The notes under the pieces were generated by a model. It was not told the origin of the DNA and made no database searches. It saw only the letters and a program-made list of their open reading frames with translations. Below, piece after piece: positions 17,642 through 27,410 of a DNA stretch of 64,000 nt. Position 1 is the first letter of the stretch. The number at the start of each line of letters is the position of its first letter. Both the position numbers and the translations under genes were made by a program. Location of the stretch: assembly GCF_000759025.1 (NCBI RefSeq), contig NZ_JPOS01000019.1, positions 1 to 64,000 on the forward strand. The letters run 5' to 3'. This stretch comes from Phaeodactylibacter xiamenensis. GTDB lineage: Bacteria; Bacteroidota; Bacteroidia; Chitinophagales; Saprospiraceae.

Positions 17642-17878
17642 TTAATTTTCAGGGTCATAGGGGGTGCGTTCATGCGTTTCCAGCAGCCGGTCCATGTCTT
17701 CGTCCGACCAATTATTTTTTTCCCAGGCTTCATCGGCCAGGTGGGACACTTTTTGAGCCAGGTATTCTACGATCAACCTTTTAATCTCACGCAGATCTTC
17801 TTCATCCAGTTCACGTGAGAACAACCTGAGGATCTCAAGTTGCTGGTCGTTTAGGGGGAGTTTTTGTGCAGAGTCCAT
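17642..17878 (-). CDS. Antitoxin-like small protein of the PIN toxin pair
   Basis: This 78-residue acidic, helical protein (LRLFSRELDEEDLREIKRLIVEYLAQKVSHLADEAWEKNNW) lies directly upstream of the PIN gene on the same strand. Size, charge, order and spacing match the antitoxin of PIN toxin-antitoxin modules in Bacteroidota. No classical DNA-binding motif is obvious. As the toxin gene is broken, the antitoxin is now an orphan. The family name is not known to me; function is inferred from context. Confidence 0.7.
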   Translation of the reverse strand: MDSAQKLPLNDQQLEILRLFSRELDEEDLREIKRLIVEYLAQKVSHLADEAWEKNNWSDEDMDRLLETHERTPYDPEN

Positions 17879-17993
17879 GAAAATTCTTTTTAGCAGTCCT
17901 AACTAAAACCTACTCCGGATCAAATTTATGTGAGCCCTGACCGGGAGGGTTATAAATAGGAACAGCTTACTCTGAAAAGCGGTTCCGTTTTCT

Positions 17994-20900
17994 CTACATA
18001 TTCCGCCGGTACTGTCCACCGACTTCATACAAAGCATGTGTGATCTGCCCCAGCGAGCAGTGCTTAGTCGCTTCCATCAGTGCTTCAAAGAGGTTGCCGT
18101 TTTGGATGGCGACCTGCTGTAGCTGCTTCAGGTGTTGCGCTCCCCGGTTAGCATTGGCTTTGTGCAGTTCGCGCAAGCCTTTGATTTGATCCTCTTTTTC
18201 GTCCTTGGTGGCGCGGATGACCTCCCCGGGGCGCACCGTAGGCGACCCATCCTTGTTCAGGAAGGTATTCACCCCAATGATCGGCATTTCGCCCGTGTGC
18301 TTGAGCATCTCGTAGTGGAGGCTTTCATCCTGAATCTTGCCGCGCTGATACATGGTCTCCATAGCGCCCAGTACGCCACCCCGCTCGGTGATGCGGTCGA
18401 ACTCCATCAGTACCGCTTCTTCCACCAACTCGGTCAGCTCTTCGATGATGAAGGCGCCCTGCAGTGGATTTTCATTCTTGGCCAGCCCCAGCTCGTGGTT
18501 GATGATCATCTGAATGGCTACGGCGCGGCGCACGCTTTCCTCCGTCGGCGTGGTGATGGCCTCGTCGTAGGCATTGGTATGCAGGCTGTTGCAGTTGTCG
18601 TAGATGGCGTACAGGGCCTGCAGGGTGGTCCGGATGTCGTTGAAGCTGATCTCCTGCGCGTGCAGCGAGCGGCCGGAGGTCTGAATGTGGTACTTCAGCT
18701 TTTGCGAGCGCTCATTGGCGTTGTACTTCTGCTTCATGGCCTTGGACCAGATGCGGCGGGCGACCCGGCCGATGACGGCGTATTCGGGGTCTACCCCGTT
18801 GGAGAAGAAGAAGGACAGGTTGGGCGCAAAGTCGTTGATGTCCATGCCCCGGCTGAGGTAGTATTCCACGAAGGTGAAACCATTGGCCAGGGTGAAGGCC
18901 AGCTGCGTGATCGGGTTCGCGCCTGCTTCCGCAATGTGGTAGCCGGAGATGGAAACCGAGTAGAAGTTGCGCACCTTATTCCAGATAAAGTATTCCTGCA
19001 CATCACCCATCAGCTTGAGGCTGAATTCGGTGGAGAAAATGCAGGTGTTCTGTGCCTGATCTTCCTTGAGGATGTCGGCCTGCACCGTGCCGCGAACGGA
19101 GGACAGCGCTTTGGCTTTGAGCTCGTTGTAGATGCCTTCTTCCAAAATCTGATCGCCGGTGACGCCCAGCAGGAGCAGCCCGAGCTGATCATTGGTTTCG
19201 GGCATATCGGCGCGGTACTGCGGGCGGGGCAGCCCGCGATCGTCGTATAATTCCTTTAGCTTGGCCTCGACCTTGTCCTCCAGCTCATGTTCGCGGATGT
19301 ACTTTTCGCACTGCTGATCGATAGCAGCATTCATAAAGAAGGCGCAGATGGTGGCTGCCGGCCCGTTGATGGTCATGGAGACGGACGTCTTGGGGTCGCA
19401 AAGGTCAAAGCCGGAGTATAACCGCTTGGCATCATCAAGGGAGCAGACACTCACACCGGAATTACCAATCTTGCCGTAGATGTCCGGGCGGTAATCCGGG
19501 TCTTCTCCGTACAGCGTCACCGAGTCGAAAGCAGTGGACAGACGGGCGGCGGGCATGCCTTCGGACAGGTAGTGGAAACGCTTATTGGTGCGCTCCGGGC
19601 CGCCTTCTCCGGCAAACATCCGCGTGGGGTCTTCCCCCTTGCGCTTGAAGGGGAAAACGCCGGCAGTGTAGGGGAATTCTCCCGGTACGTTTTCCTGCAG
19701 GGACCACCGCAGGATCTCCCCCCAGTCCTTGAAGCGAGGCAGGACTACACGGGGAATGCGGGAGTGCGACAGGGAGGTCGTAAAAGTCGGCACGCGGATT
19801 TCCCTGCCCCGCACCTGATAGATGAATTCGTCGGCTTTGTACTGTGCCTTTTTGTCTTCCCAGGTCTCGATGATGCGCTTACAGTAGCCATCCAGCCCCA
19901 GCTCCACTTCCTCGTAGGCCTTTTTCAGGCTCGCCAGGGTTTCGGTTTTGTTGGGCAGGTTGTCCTCCGCCTCAATCGCTTTGATGGATTCGTTAAGGGC
20001 AAAGAGCTTGCGTGCCACTTGTTCCTGCCGGTCCACCCAGTCGTCGTAATTACGGTTGGAGTCGGAGATTTCCGAAAGGTAGCGCACCCGCCTTGGCGGA
20101 ATGATGAATATCTTTTCGCTCACCTCATCACCGGCCATAAAGTCGGACTTCAGGTCGGCCCCGGTGCGCTCAGCGAGCACGTCCATCAGAGTGCGGTAGA
20201 GCTTATTCATGCCCGGGTCGTTGAACTGAGAGGCGATGGTGCCAATGACCGGCATCTCGTCCAGTGATTTGTCGAAGAGCATGTTGTTGCGCTGATACTG
20301 CTTTTTCACATCCCGGAGGGCATCCTGTGCGCCCCGCTTGTCGAATTTATTGATGGCAATCACATCCGCGAAGTCGAGCATGTCGATTTTCTCCAGCTGC
20401 GTGGCGGCCCCGTACTCCGGCGTCATCACATAGAGCGACATATCGGAGTGGTCGATGATTTCCGTATCGGACTGCCCGATGCCGGAGGTTTCCAGGATAA
20501 TGAGGTCGTACTGTGCGGCTTTGAGGATGTCGATAGCGTCCTGTACGTGCTTGGACAGTGCCAGGTTAGATTGCCGGGTGGCCAGGGAGCGCATGTAGAC
20601 GCGGTTTTGCGCCAGGTTGCCCGTGACGGCATTCATGCGGATGCGGTCGCCCAGCAGTGCGCCGCCCGTCTTTCGCTTGGACGGGTCCACGGAAATAATC
20701 GCGATGGTCTTATTATCGAAGTCCATCAGAAAGCGGCGCACCAGCTCATCCACCAGACTGGATTTGCCTGCCCCGCCGGTGCCTGTAATGCCCAGCACCG
20801 GGATGGTTTTGCCTTCGATATCTTTGCGCAGTTGTTCCAGCCAGCCGCGGTTTTCTTCCGGGAAGTTTTCGGCAGCGGAGATCATGCGGGCCAATGCACG

Positions 20901-21389
20901 CGGGTTTTTTTCCTGAAATTGCTTCAGCTCGCCGTTGAGATTGGTGCCCACGGGGTAATCGCATTTTTCCAGCACATCATTGATCATGCCCTGCAGGCCC
21001 AGGGCCCGCCCATCATCCGGGGAGTAAATACGGGTGATGCCATAGTCGTGCAGCTCCTCAATTTCTTCCGGCAGAATGGTACCGCCCCCACCGCCGAAGA
21101 GCTTGATGTGGCCGGCGCCCCGCTCTTTTAGTAAGTCATGCATGTACTTAAAGAATTCGGTGTGCCCACCCTGATAGGAGGTAATGGCGATGCCCTGCGC
21201 ATCTTCCATGATGGCGGTATCTACAATTTCCTGTACGGAGCGGTTGTGGCCGAGGTGGATGATTTCAGCGCCTGAGCTTTGCATGATTCGGCGCATGATG
21301 TTGATGGCGGCATCGTGTCCGTCGAACAGGGAAGCGGCAGTCACGATCCGAACTTTATGTTGCGGGTGGTAGGGCGCAGTGGTTTGCAT
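17994..21389 (-). CDS. icmF: Fused isobutyryl-CoA mutase IcmF (B12 domain, GTPase, mutase)
   Basis: This 1131-residue adenosylcobalamin enzyme interconverts isobutyryl-CoA and n-butyryl-CoA (or related acyl-CoAs) and carries its own MeaB-like G-protein chaperone. Domains in order: B12-binding with DGH at residues 23-25 and the GGGGT region near 99-104; GTPase with Walker [10 protein letters not shown] at 203-211 and NKFD around 345; a linker; and the mutase barrel from about residue 555 with [32 protein letters not shown] and MTINGPA. The domain order is characteristic of IcmF rather than two-subunit methylmalonyl-CoA mutase. It is a single-gene unit. Exact substrate preference cannot be settled here. 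Confidence 0.93.
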   Translation of the reverse strand: MQTTAPYHPQHKVRIVTAASLFDGHDAAINIMRRIMQSSGAEIIHLGHNRSVQEIVDTAIMEDAQGIAITSYQGGHTEFFKYMHDLLKERGAGHIKLFGGGGGTILPEEIEELHDYGITRIYSPDDGRALGLQGMINDVLEKCDYPVGTNLNGELKQFQEKNPRALARMISAAENFPEENRGWLEQLRKDIEGKTIPVLGITGTGGAGKSSLVDELVRRFLMDFDNKTIAIISVDPSKRKTGGALLGDRIRMNAVTGNLAQNRVYMRSLATRQSNLALSKHVQDAIDILKAAQYDLIILETSGIGQSDTEIIDHSDMSLYVMTPEYGAATQLEKIDMLDFADVIAINKFDKRGAQDALRDVKKQYQRNNMLFDKSLDEMPVIGTIASQFNDPGMNKLYRTLMDVLAERTGADLKSDFMAGDEVSEKIFIIPPRRVRYLSEISDSNRNYDDWVDRQEQVARKLFALNESIKAIEAEDNLPNKTETLASLKKAYEEVELGLDGYCKRIIETWEDKKAQYKADEFIYQVRGREIRVPTFTTSLSHSRIPRVVLPRFKDWGEILRWSLQENVPGEFPYTAGVFPFKRKGEDPTRMFAGEGGPERTNKRFHYLSEGMPAARLSTAFDSVTLYGEDPDYRPDIYGKIGNSGVSVCSLDDAKRLYSGFDLCDPKTSVSMTINGPAATICAFFMNAAIDQQCEKYIREHELEDKVEAKLKELYDDRGLPRPQYRADMPETNDQLGLLLLGVTGDQILEEGIYNELKAKALSSVRGTVQADILKEDQAQNTCIFSTEFSLKLMGDVQEYFIWNKVRNFYSVSISGYHIAEAGANPITQLAFTLANGFTFVEYYLSRGMDINDFAPNLSFFFSNGVDPEYAVIGRVARRIWSKAMKQKYNANERSQKLKYHIQTSGRSLHAQEISFNDIRTTLQALYAIYDNCNSLHTNAYDEAITTPTEESVRRAVAIQMIINHELGLAKNENPLQGAFIIEELTELVEEAVLMEFDRITERGGVLGAMETMYQRGKIQDESLHYEMLKHTGEMPIIGVNTFLNKDGSPTVRPGEVIRATKDEKEDQIKGLRELHKANANRGAQHLKQLQQVAIQNGNLFEALMEATKHCSLGQITHALYEVGGQYRRNM

Positions 21390-21416
21390 ACGTGGTTTTA
21401 TTGGTTAAAAGCGGCG

Positions 21417-21424
21417 CAAAATTA
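21417..21424 (-). promoter_or_regulatory. -7 element upstream of icmF
   Basis: Plus-strand CAAAATTA reads TAATTTTG on the minus strand and fits TAnnTTTG, 28 bp before the icmF start. No convincing -33 TTG is seen at the proper distance. Confidence 0.3.
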
Positions 21425-21618
21425 CAAAAATTCTGCCAGACTAGCTTAGTGGCTAGTGTACAGAAGTATAACAAACCTGGAGCGCCGAGGTTTTACTCTG
21501 CGTAGTTGCTATGTCTTATTTTTAGGATAAGCCGACACCAGAAAAACAGAGGACTAAAGTCTGCTCCAACCCCCTGTCTGGCTAACCTGTTCAGATCATG
21601 GTGTGGATGCCCCGATTC

Positions 21619-23445
21619 TTACTTAATAACCTCAAGAATGTAATCTATGCAGGGGTCCTGCCCTTGAGCAATATCTTCCTGGGTAAGCGTAACCTCTACC
21701 TCCGGCGCAACACCTTCATCCGGTCGTTCACCAGGAGGAGCAAGGTATTTGAGTGGGATGTCCACTTCCATCTGACTGTGCGGCAGGTAAAAAAAGAGAT
21801 ATTCACCGCCATTAATCCCCTGCTGATTGCCGCCGGACTCCTGCCCAACGAAAGTGGCAAAACCGTAATGCCTGGCCTTTTGCAATAAAGTGAACGTAGC
21901 CGACACGTTACCCGGACCGCCCAGGATGAAGGCCTGGCCCTTGAAACGGTTCTTCTTAGGGGATATATTTCTGCAACCTGCCTCCTCTTTAAGCTCGAAA
22001 AAAGTATCGTCATAACGGGTATAGAACTGTGGCGGCAGCCCCTCGAAGATGATTTCATTCCAGGTCCTGGAGTAGGGGCGAAAGACAGGGTTTACCTTTG
22101 TGGTCCGTATGAGTACCTTGCCTCCATCGCTGCAGCCCAGTTCTTTCTGGATAAGGTAGCTAATGAGTTCATTCCTGGGTTCGCTGAGCCCTCCCCCGTT
22201 GCCCCGGATATCAATGGCTAGATTGGAGATACCAAGCTGGCGGATGGTCCTGAAGGACTGCTTAAACCACTTTGCCTGATCAAAGTCTTTCCATTTCCAA
22301 ATAGCAAATGTATTCAGGCGCATCACGGCAAGGTCAGGATTGCTGAGGTCGAGAGACCAGCGATTGTTGTCTGAAACGGAGTTGCTGAACCGCTGCTTCA
22401 TAACGGCCTCCCGCTCTTCCTTTTTCAAAGCCTTCAGGGTAACCGTTTGCATGGGTTCCGCTCCATAATTTTGGTAGTCAATTGTGAAAGCAGCGTCCTC
22501 CATCGGGAAGAACAGCGGGAAGTACAAGTCAAAGGCATTCCAGTGGCTGGCATTGACGTTGCTGACCGACAGGTAATGTGGAACCGGTGAGTTATTATTC
22601 CCATCCACTTTGGCAATCGTGGATAAGCTGTCCAAAATTGTTTTAGCTGAAATGCCATTGATGGATGTAATCGCTGCTCCTGGCCTTATCCCGGAGGCTT
22701 CCGAAGCATTATGGGTCACAATAAATTGCTCATTGAGGATACTGAAGCCAAGTGGGAAATAGATACGGCCACCGAACATGCGCTCCCGCAAGGCTGCGTT
22801 CATATTCCAGGGGTTGAGGTAGGTATGCCCGCAGCGGATTTTTTTGATGGACTGCGCCAGTATTTTCATAAATGCAGCTTCGGTCATGCCTGCATAAACC
22901 TGGGCTCTGAGGCGGTCAAATTCCCGGTTGATGCTTTCCGGGCTATTGTACCGGTAGATACCGGGGTGTATCTCGGTGAGCGCCCGCTCAAGCAGGTCAA
23001 TATCGGCGAGTAGGCTGTCTTTCTGAAGGAGCCTTCCGGATACCAATTCAGCCTTAATTTGGTTGTCATTGGACGGATTGGTTTCCGGCATTTGCTGATA
23101 GCGCATCCCTTCAACAGATTTACTTAGCCTGGCCTTCACCTTCACGGCTCTCGTGGTGGGATTGGAAAGCAGGACCGTTTCCCGCCTGCCTGCCCGAAGT
23201 TGGGTTTGCCCTCTGCCAGGCAGGGTGAAGCCCTGTGTTTGTTCGCCGGTTATTTTATCTATAGTCCTGACATTTAGAGTTGCGCTGCTCAGGTTTTTTA
23301 GTTCAGCGCGAAAGCTGCTGTTCTCCTGTTCGCCCAGTACAAATTCTTCTCCGGCGGGAATGCCAATGGTAGAATAGGAAGCACAAGCACTGAGTGCGAT
23401 AGTGAGCAGGAATACCAGATTCCGGCAAAAAGATTGCTTGGTCAT
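21619..23445 (-). CDS. S41 family peptidase, lipoprotein
   Basis: About 608 residues. The frame opens at 23478, but ATG 23445 gives a proper lipoprotein signal: MTKQSFCRNLVFLLTIALSAC with the lipobox ending LSAC. The N-terminal ~100 residues are beta-rich; a PDZ-like segment (GIRPGAAITSINGISAKTILDSL) follows in the middle. The C-terminal S41 domain has LAIDIRGNGGGLSEP and GGPGNVSATFTLLQKARHYGFATFVGQESGGN, where the Ser in NVSATF is the likely nucleophile. It probably acts in the periplasm or on the outer membrane in protein processing; substrates are unknown. Related S41 lipoproteins are frequent in Bacteroidota. Confidence 0.88.
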   Translation of the reverse strand: MTKQSFCRNLVFLLTIALSACASYSTIGIPAGEEFVLGEQENSSFRAELKNLSSATLNVRTIDKITGEQTQGFTLPGRGQTQLRAGRRETVLLSNPTTRAVKVKARLSKSVEGMRYQQMPETNPSNDNQIKAELVSGRLLQKDSLLADIDLLERALTEIHPGIYRYNSPESINREFDRLRAQVYAGMTEAAFMKILAQSIKKIRCGHTYLNPWNMNAALRERMFGGRIYFPLGFSILNEQFIVTHNASEASGIRPGAAITSINGISAKTILDSLSTIAKVDGNNNSPVPHYLSVSNVNASHWNAFDLYFPLFFPMEDAAFTIDYQNYGAEPMQTVTLKALKKEEREAVMKQRFSNSVSDNNRWSLDLSNPDLAVMRLNTFAIWKWKDFDQAKWFKQSFRTIRQLGISNLAIDIRGNGGGLSEPRNELISYLIQKELGCSDGGKVLIRTTKVNPVFRPYSRTWNEIIFEGLPPQFYTRYDDTFFELKEEAGCRNISPKKNRFKGQAFILGGPGNVSATFTLLQKARHYGFATFVGQESGGNQQGINGGEYLFFYLPHSQMEVDIPLKYLAPPGERPDEGVAPEVEVTLTQEDIAQGQDPCIDYILEVIK

Positions 23446-23561
23446 GATGCATTGATTTTTTGATCCACAATACTGCAAAAGTGCCGTTTCAAAGGCTTTA
23501 CAGCGCCTCGAAATGCATAATGAGCCGGATTACCGGACCTATTCAAGCCAGGAAAACATTT

Positions 23562-24655
23562 TCAGTTCTGAAAAAACGCGGTGGGCGAGCTACCGGTATG
23601 GCTTTTGAAGGCGCGGTTGAAAGAGGCTTTAGAGTTGAAGCCCGACTCGAAGGCGATAGCGAGCAGCGTCAGGTGTTCGTGTTGCCCTTCCTGCATGAGC
23701 CGGATAAATTCTTCCACCCGGTACCGGTTGACTAATCCCCGGAAGGATTCGCCCCGGCTGCTGAGTACTTTGGATACGGTGTTGCGGTGCACGCCTAAAA
23801 GCTTGGCAAAGGCTTCCAGGCTGAGTTCAGGGTCGAGATAAGGCTTGTTTTCCTTAAGTATTGCATCAATTCTGGCCGAGAGTTCCGGCTCTTCAGCGGG
23901 TGGTTTGGGCGCTTCCGGCAGGATCAGGCTCTGATGTTGGTACAAATAGGCGTGGTACCCGCTCAACAGGCTGATGCCAGCATAGGACAACTTCAGCGGG
24001 AAAGCCAGCCAGGGCGTATTGAACAGGTTGTACTCAAAAAAGCCATACAGTATCCAATCCAGGATTTCGTAACCGGAACTAATCAGAAACAGAAACGCCA
24101 GAGAGATAGTGAACCGCCGAAGCCAGCGGTAGACAGGGCCTTTCCAGAACGCTTCCGGGATATCCTGAAGCATACGGAAAGCTGCCCTCAGGTATCCAAG
24201 GGCAAGTAAAATGACCAGCCCCTCCTCTACAAATTGTCCGCAGGGGGCGATCACTTCCCGCCAAATCCAGCTTTTATAGGCCGCGCTTCTAAATCTAATC
24301 GACAAATAAAAAAGGAATTGTAGCGCCGGGAGGATAAGTGGGGCAGGTGCCGGCGCTGCAGCCTAAAGGAAGGCTGTACCCTCGACCGCACGAAAAAGTA
24401 AAAGAGCGGCCCCAGGCTCAGGCTGAAATTGATGGGGATGGAATACAGGAATTGATACTGCGCATAGATGCCCGCCATGGCAAAGAGGCCGTTGCTGAGC
24501 GTCAATGCGTAGAGGATCAGCAGTACGCCCAGGAGCAGGTTGTACTGCCGCATCCCTTCTTTGCGCACCAACAGCTGAACACCCACCACCAGGCAGAGCA
24601 GTATGCCAAACCCGGAAAGGAAAATGGCGATCAGGTCAGGGATTGCGATAGTCAT
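23562..24655 (-). pseudogene. AraC-type regulator with membrane N-terminus, broken by a frameshift
   Basis: Two frames encode one protein. The first (24251-24655) gives membrane segments (LIAIFLSGFGILLCLVVGVQLL..., LGPLFYFFVRSRV). The second (23562 to about 24345) continues with LILPALQFLFYLSIRFRS, more membrane helices, and an AraC helix-turn-helix region ending GFNSKASFNRAFKSHTGSSP. One missing base near 24340, after codons for RRHLPH, explains the shift. Repaired, the protein would be about 364 residues: a seven-helix-like sensor fused to an AraC DNA-binding domain, common in Bacteroidota. It may be a true mutation or a sequencing error. Confidence 0.8.
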
Positions 24656-24712
24656 AAGTGGGTTGGGTTTATCGGTATGAGGTGACGTTTGAGAAAGTGG
24701 GATGCCTGTACC

Positions 24713-26437
24713 TTAGTTTGGTAGGCGCACCTCTTCCAGCAAAGCAACTTCATAGCCCACAACCACAAGAAGCCAGCCACAAAAGTCACCATGGCGGGTA
24801 ATGTCTGGGTGAGCAAGATAGCGTTGCAATTGTGCACGGCCTTCTGCAGCCTTTTCTTCCAGGCCTGCTTGTTCCCTTTTTCGCAGGTATTTGAGCTCGA
24901 TGAGGTGCTGCCGCTTCGGCTGCAAGATGGGGGGGCGGCGAAGGAGCGCAATATCGGCATAGCCCTGCCCTATGGCATACTCGCTGTAAACGGCATAGAT
25001 TTCGGGAGGTACGAGCAGCGAGAGCAGCGCAACCTTTATGGCTTTCTCATCAAACCCACGGGCATCACGGTTGTCAAGGCGTTTTAGCACCAGCTCCAGT
25101 GATTCAGCCAGCGGCCTCATATCGTTTTCCAGGGCCAGGGTACTCACCCTTTGATTTACCCTCAGGTCGTCTACTTGTAGTTCGGTGCGCTGCAACAGTG
25201 ACTGCTGGAAGAAATTATAGTAAAGACCCTTGATGACATGGTTGGGAATGCCAAAGTCTATAAAACCAAGTTCTGAACCTTTGATGGTGAGCAGGCCCAT
25301 ATAAAACAGCAGACTTGCAAAATCCGCTTTAGCCCAATGCCGCTCAAAGCTGAATATCCTGGTAATCTTCTCCTTTACAGTGCCTCCGCCCAAAATATCT
25401 TCAATTACTTCATAGTTGGCCACTTCGTTGCCAACGCGGAACATACGGCGCATTTTGCCATAGTCGCTCACGACATTGGCGTCGAGCAATTCCTCCGGGT
25501 ACTCACCGTACTGCGCATAAGCGGAGGCAAAGTAGAGCACCATGTCAGGGTTGTACAGCTTTTCGTGAGTTTTATGGCTGAACCGGTAACCATTGTACCA
25601 AGTCTGTACATCAGCCATGATTTGATCCAGTTCATCATTAGACACACCCGCCATCTGGAGCAGCCCGCTCACCTCCCTTTCTGTGAAGCCCATGAAGGTG
25701 TGCATTTGGAGATCGAGGGTCAGGTCGGAGCCTATGTTGTAGCCGCTTGTCAGGCTATCGAGTGTAATGGGCGAAACACCGGTTATGAAGATGCGGTCAA
25801 CAACGCCCGAGCCCGTACCCTGCTTGAGAATTTCGTAGAATTTGCGCACGAAGCCATTCTGGCTGACGATGGCCTCAAAATCATTGTAGTTAAATGCAAT
25901 GATCTCATTCGTGAAGTGGTCGTACTCATCGATAAGGACAAAGAGTTTTTCCTCCGGGCAATGCGTAACTATCAGGCGGAAGGTTATGTTGAGGGCTTCA
26001 CTGGCATTAGCAGCCTGGTCTAATGCCTGCAGTGCGCCGTTCGGGAAAGTGGCCGAATAGGGCGCCAGTGACTTCAGGATACTCTCCTTGACCTGATTGG
26101 TAAATATTTGAGGAAGATTATCGGTGGTGCCGGTAACTACACCACTGAAATCGAATTTTAGAACGATGTAAGCGTTGGCCTGGGGCGTAGGGTTTTGCCC
26201 GATATAGTACGGGCCAAACAACTGCTCAAACCGGTCTTTGTGCACCTTGCCATAGTAGTGCTCCATGACCGAAAGGGCCAGGCTTTTGCCAAAGCGGCGA
26301 GGGCGTAGAAATGAATGGTACCGGGTATTTAGTTCATCCAGATGCTCAATAAACTGTGTACGGTCAACATAGGTATACCCGTTGCTGGCAATTATGCTAA
26401 AATCGCTGACCCCATATGGAAATTTAACCTTAGCCAT
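24713..26437 (-). CDS. AAA-ATPase-like / PD-(D/E)XK nuclease family protein (DUF1703 type)
   Basis: This 574-residue protein belongs to the expanded AAA-ATPase_like plus DUF1703 family. N-terminal MAKVKFPYGVSDFSIIASNGYTYVDRT leads into the Walker-A-like FLRPRRFGKSLALSVMEHYY. A Walker-B-like LFVLIDEYDHF lies near residue 175 and ITGVSPITLDSLTSGYN follows. The C-terminal domain has the PD-(D/E)XK core: GYADIALLRRP, then LIELKYLRK with the ExK pair. Proteins of this type are numerous in Bacteroidota, and their function is unresolved; they may be selfish or defence elements. It stands alone. Confidence 0.87.
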   Translation of the reverse strand: MAKVKFPYGVSDFSIIASNGYTYVDRTQFIEHLDELNTRYHSFLRPRRFGKSLALSVMEHYYGKVHKDRFEQLFGPYYIGQNPTPQANAYIVLKFDFSGVVTGTTDNLPQIFTNQVKESILKSLAPYSATFPNGALQALDQAANASEALNITFRLIVTHCPEEKLFVLIDEYDHFTNEIIAFNYNDFEAIVSQNGFVRKFYEILKQGTGSGVVDRIFITGVSPITLDSLTSGYNIGSDLTLDLQMHTFMGFTEREVSGLLQMAGVSNDELDQIMADVQTWYNGYRFSHKTHEKLYNPDMVLYFASAYAQYGEYPEELLDANVVSDYGKMRRMFRVGNEVANYEVIEDILGGGTVKEKITRIFSFERHWAKADFASLLFYMGLLTIKGSELGFIDFGIPNHVIKGLYYNFFQQSLLQRTELQVDDLRVNQRVSTLALENDMRPLAESLELVLKRLDNRDARGFDEKAIKVALLSLLVPPEIYAVYSEYAIGQGYADIALLRRPPILQPKRQHLIELKYLRKREQAGLEEKAAEGRAQLQRYLAHPDITRHGDFCGWLLVVVGYEVALLEEVRLPN

Positions 26438-26520
26438 CGCACATCCGGTTTTGGGTGAAGATACAGAAAAACCAGTAATGGTAGCAGAGTGCAGATTCAG
26501 CCAGGCTCTCCGCTTTTTAC

Positions 26521-26540
26521 GCTGCAGGGCTTGCTGCAGC
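26521..26540. terminator. Short hairpin after the PNP gene
   Basis: GCTGCA and TGCAGC (26521-26526, 26535-26540) form an inverted repeat just beyond the PNP stop codon. On the minus strand it is followed by GTAAAAAGCGG rather than a U-run, so termination is uncertain. Confidence 0.25.
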
Positions 26541-27380
26541 CTACCCCTCCGGCAATAAATCCGGCATCAAACCCGACAAAATCTCCCGCATTTTGGGCTC
26601 TGCACCCTGTGCCACTGCAATGACCTCTTCAACGGTAGTTTCCGTGAGCTCTTCGATTGGGTAGCATTTGTTGGTCGCTACGGAGAGGACCAGGACGGGG
26701 AGGTTGGCATGCCGGGCCACCAGCACTTCCGGCACAGTAGACATGCCTACCATATCTGCGCCGACTACATGAGCGAATTTATACTCCGCCGGGGTCTCCA
26801 GGTTGGGGCCCTGCAGGCTGAGATAAACGCCTTCGTGAGCGCGGATGCCCAGGTTTTTGGCCACAGCGAGCCCTTTGGCATTCAGGCTGCGGTCGTAGGC
26901 GTTGAGCATATCAGGGAAGCGCGGGCCCAGGCGCTCGTCGTTTTCGCCCCGTAGTGGGTTCTCGGGGTGTAGGTTGATGTGGTCGCGGATGAAGACAATA
27001 TCGCCCGCTTCAATACTGGCGTTGACACTACCTGCGGCATTGGAAATGACCAGGCGCTGAACGCCCATCGCTGCCATGACCCGCACCGGGAAAGTAATCT
27101 GTTTGGCGGTATAGCCCTCATAGTAATGGAAACGTCCCGCCATAGCCATCACCGGCATGCCCTTCAGGTGCCCAAAGACCAGTTTGCCTTTGTGACTCTG
27201 TACCGTGGAGACGGGAAAGTGAGGGATATCAGCATAGGCAATCTCTGCTTCGGTCTCGATATGGTCGACCAGATTGCTGAGGCCAGTGCCCAGAATGATG
27301 CCTACTTTGGGTAGTGTTACAGTTTTCCCTTTGATGAAAGAAACTGCTTCCTGTATTTGATCGAAAAGTGGTGTTGACAT
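26541..27380 (-). CDS. Purine-nucleoside phosphorylase
   Basis: This 279-residue enzyme (trimeric PNP class, inosine/guanosine type) splits purine nucleosides with phosphate to free base and ribose-1-phosphate. Visible signatures: VGIILGTGLSNLVDHI (phosphate site), TVQSHKGKLVFGHLKG, AMAGRFHYYEGY, LVISNAAGSVN, GPNLETPAEYKFAHVVGADMVGMSTVPEVL and SVATNKCYP. Its start lies 30 bp after the mqnC stop, so the two genes form an operon. That fits a link between purine salvage and the futalosine pathway, which releases purine bases, but the link is inferred. Confidence 0.93.
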   Translation of the reverse strand: MSTPLFDQIQEAVSFIKGKTVTLPKVGIILGTGLSNLVDHIETEAEIAYADIPHFPVSTVQSHKGKLVFGHLKGMPVMAMAGRFHYYEGYTAKQITFPVRVMAAMGVQRLVISNAAGSVNASIEAGDIVFIRDHINLHPENPLRGENDERLGPRFPDMLNAYDRSLNAKGLAVAKNLGIRAHEGVYLSLQGPNLETPAEYKFAHVVGADMVGMSTVPEVLVARHANLPVLVLSVATNKCYPIEELTETTVEEVIAVAQGAEPKMREILSGLMPDLLPEG

Positions 27381-27410
27381 AAAAGTATTGGTGACTGAGA
27401 TCAGAGCCCG

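Noticed and set aside
18132-19250. 372-residue frame on the plus strand opposite icmF
   Set aside because: Antisense shadow of a well-recognised gene with no start signal or family features.
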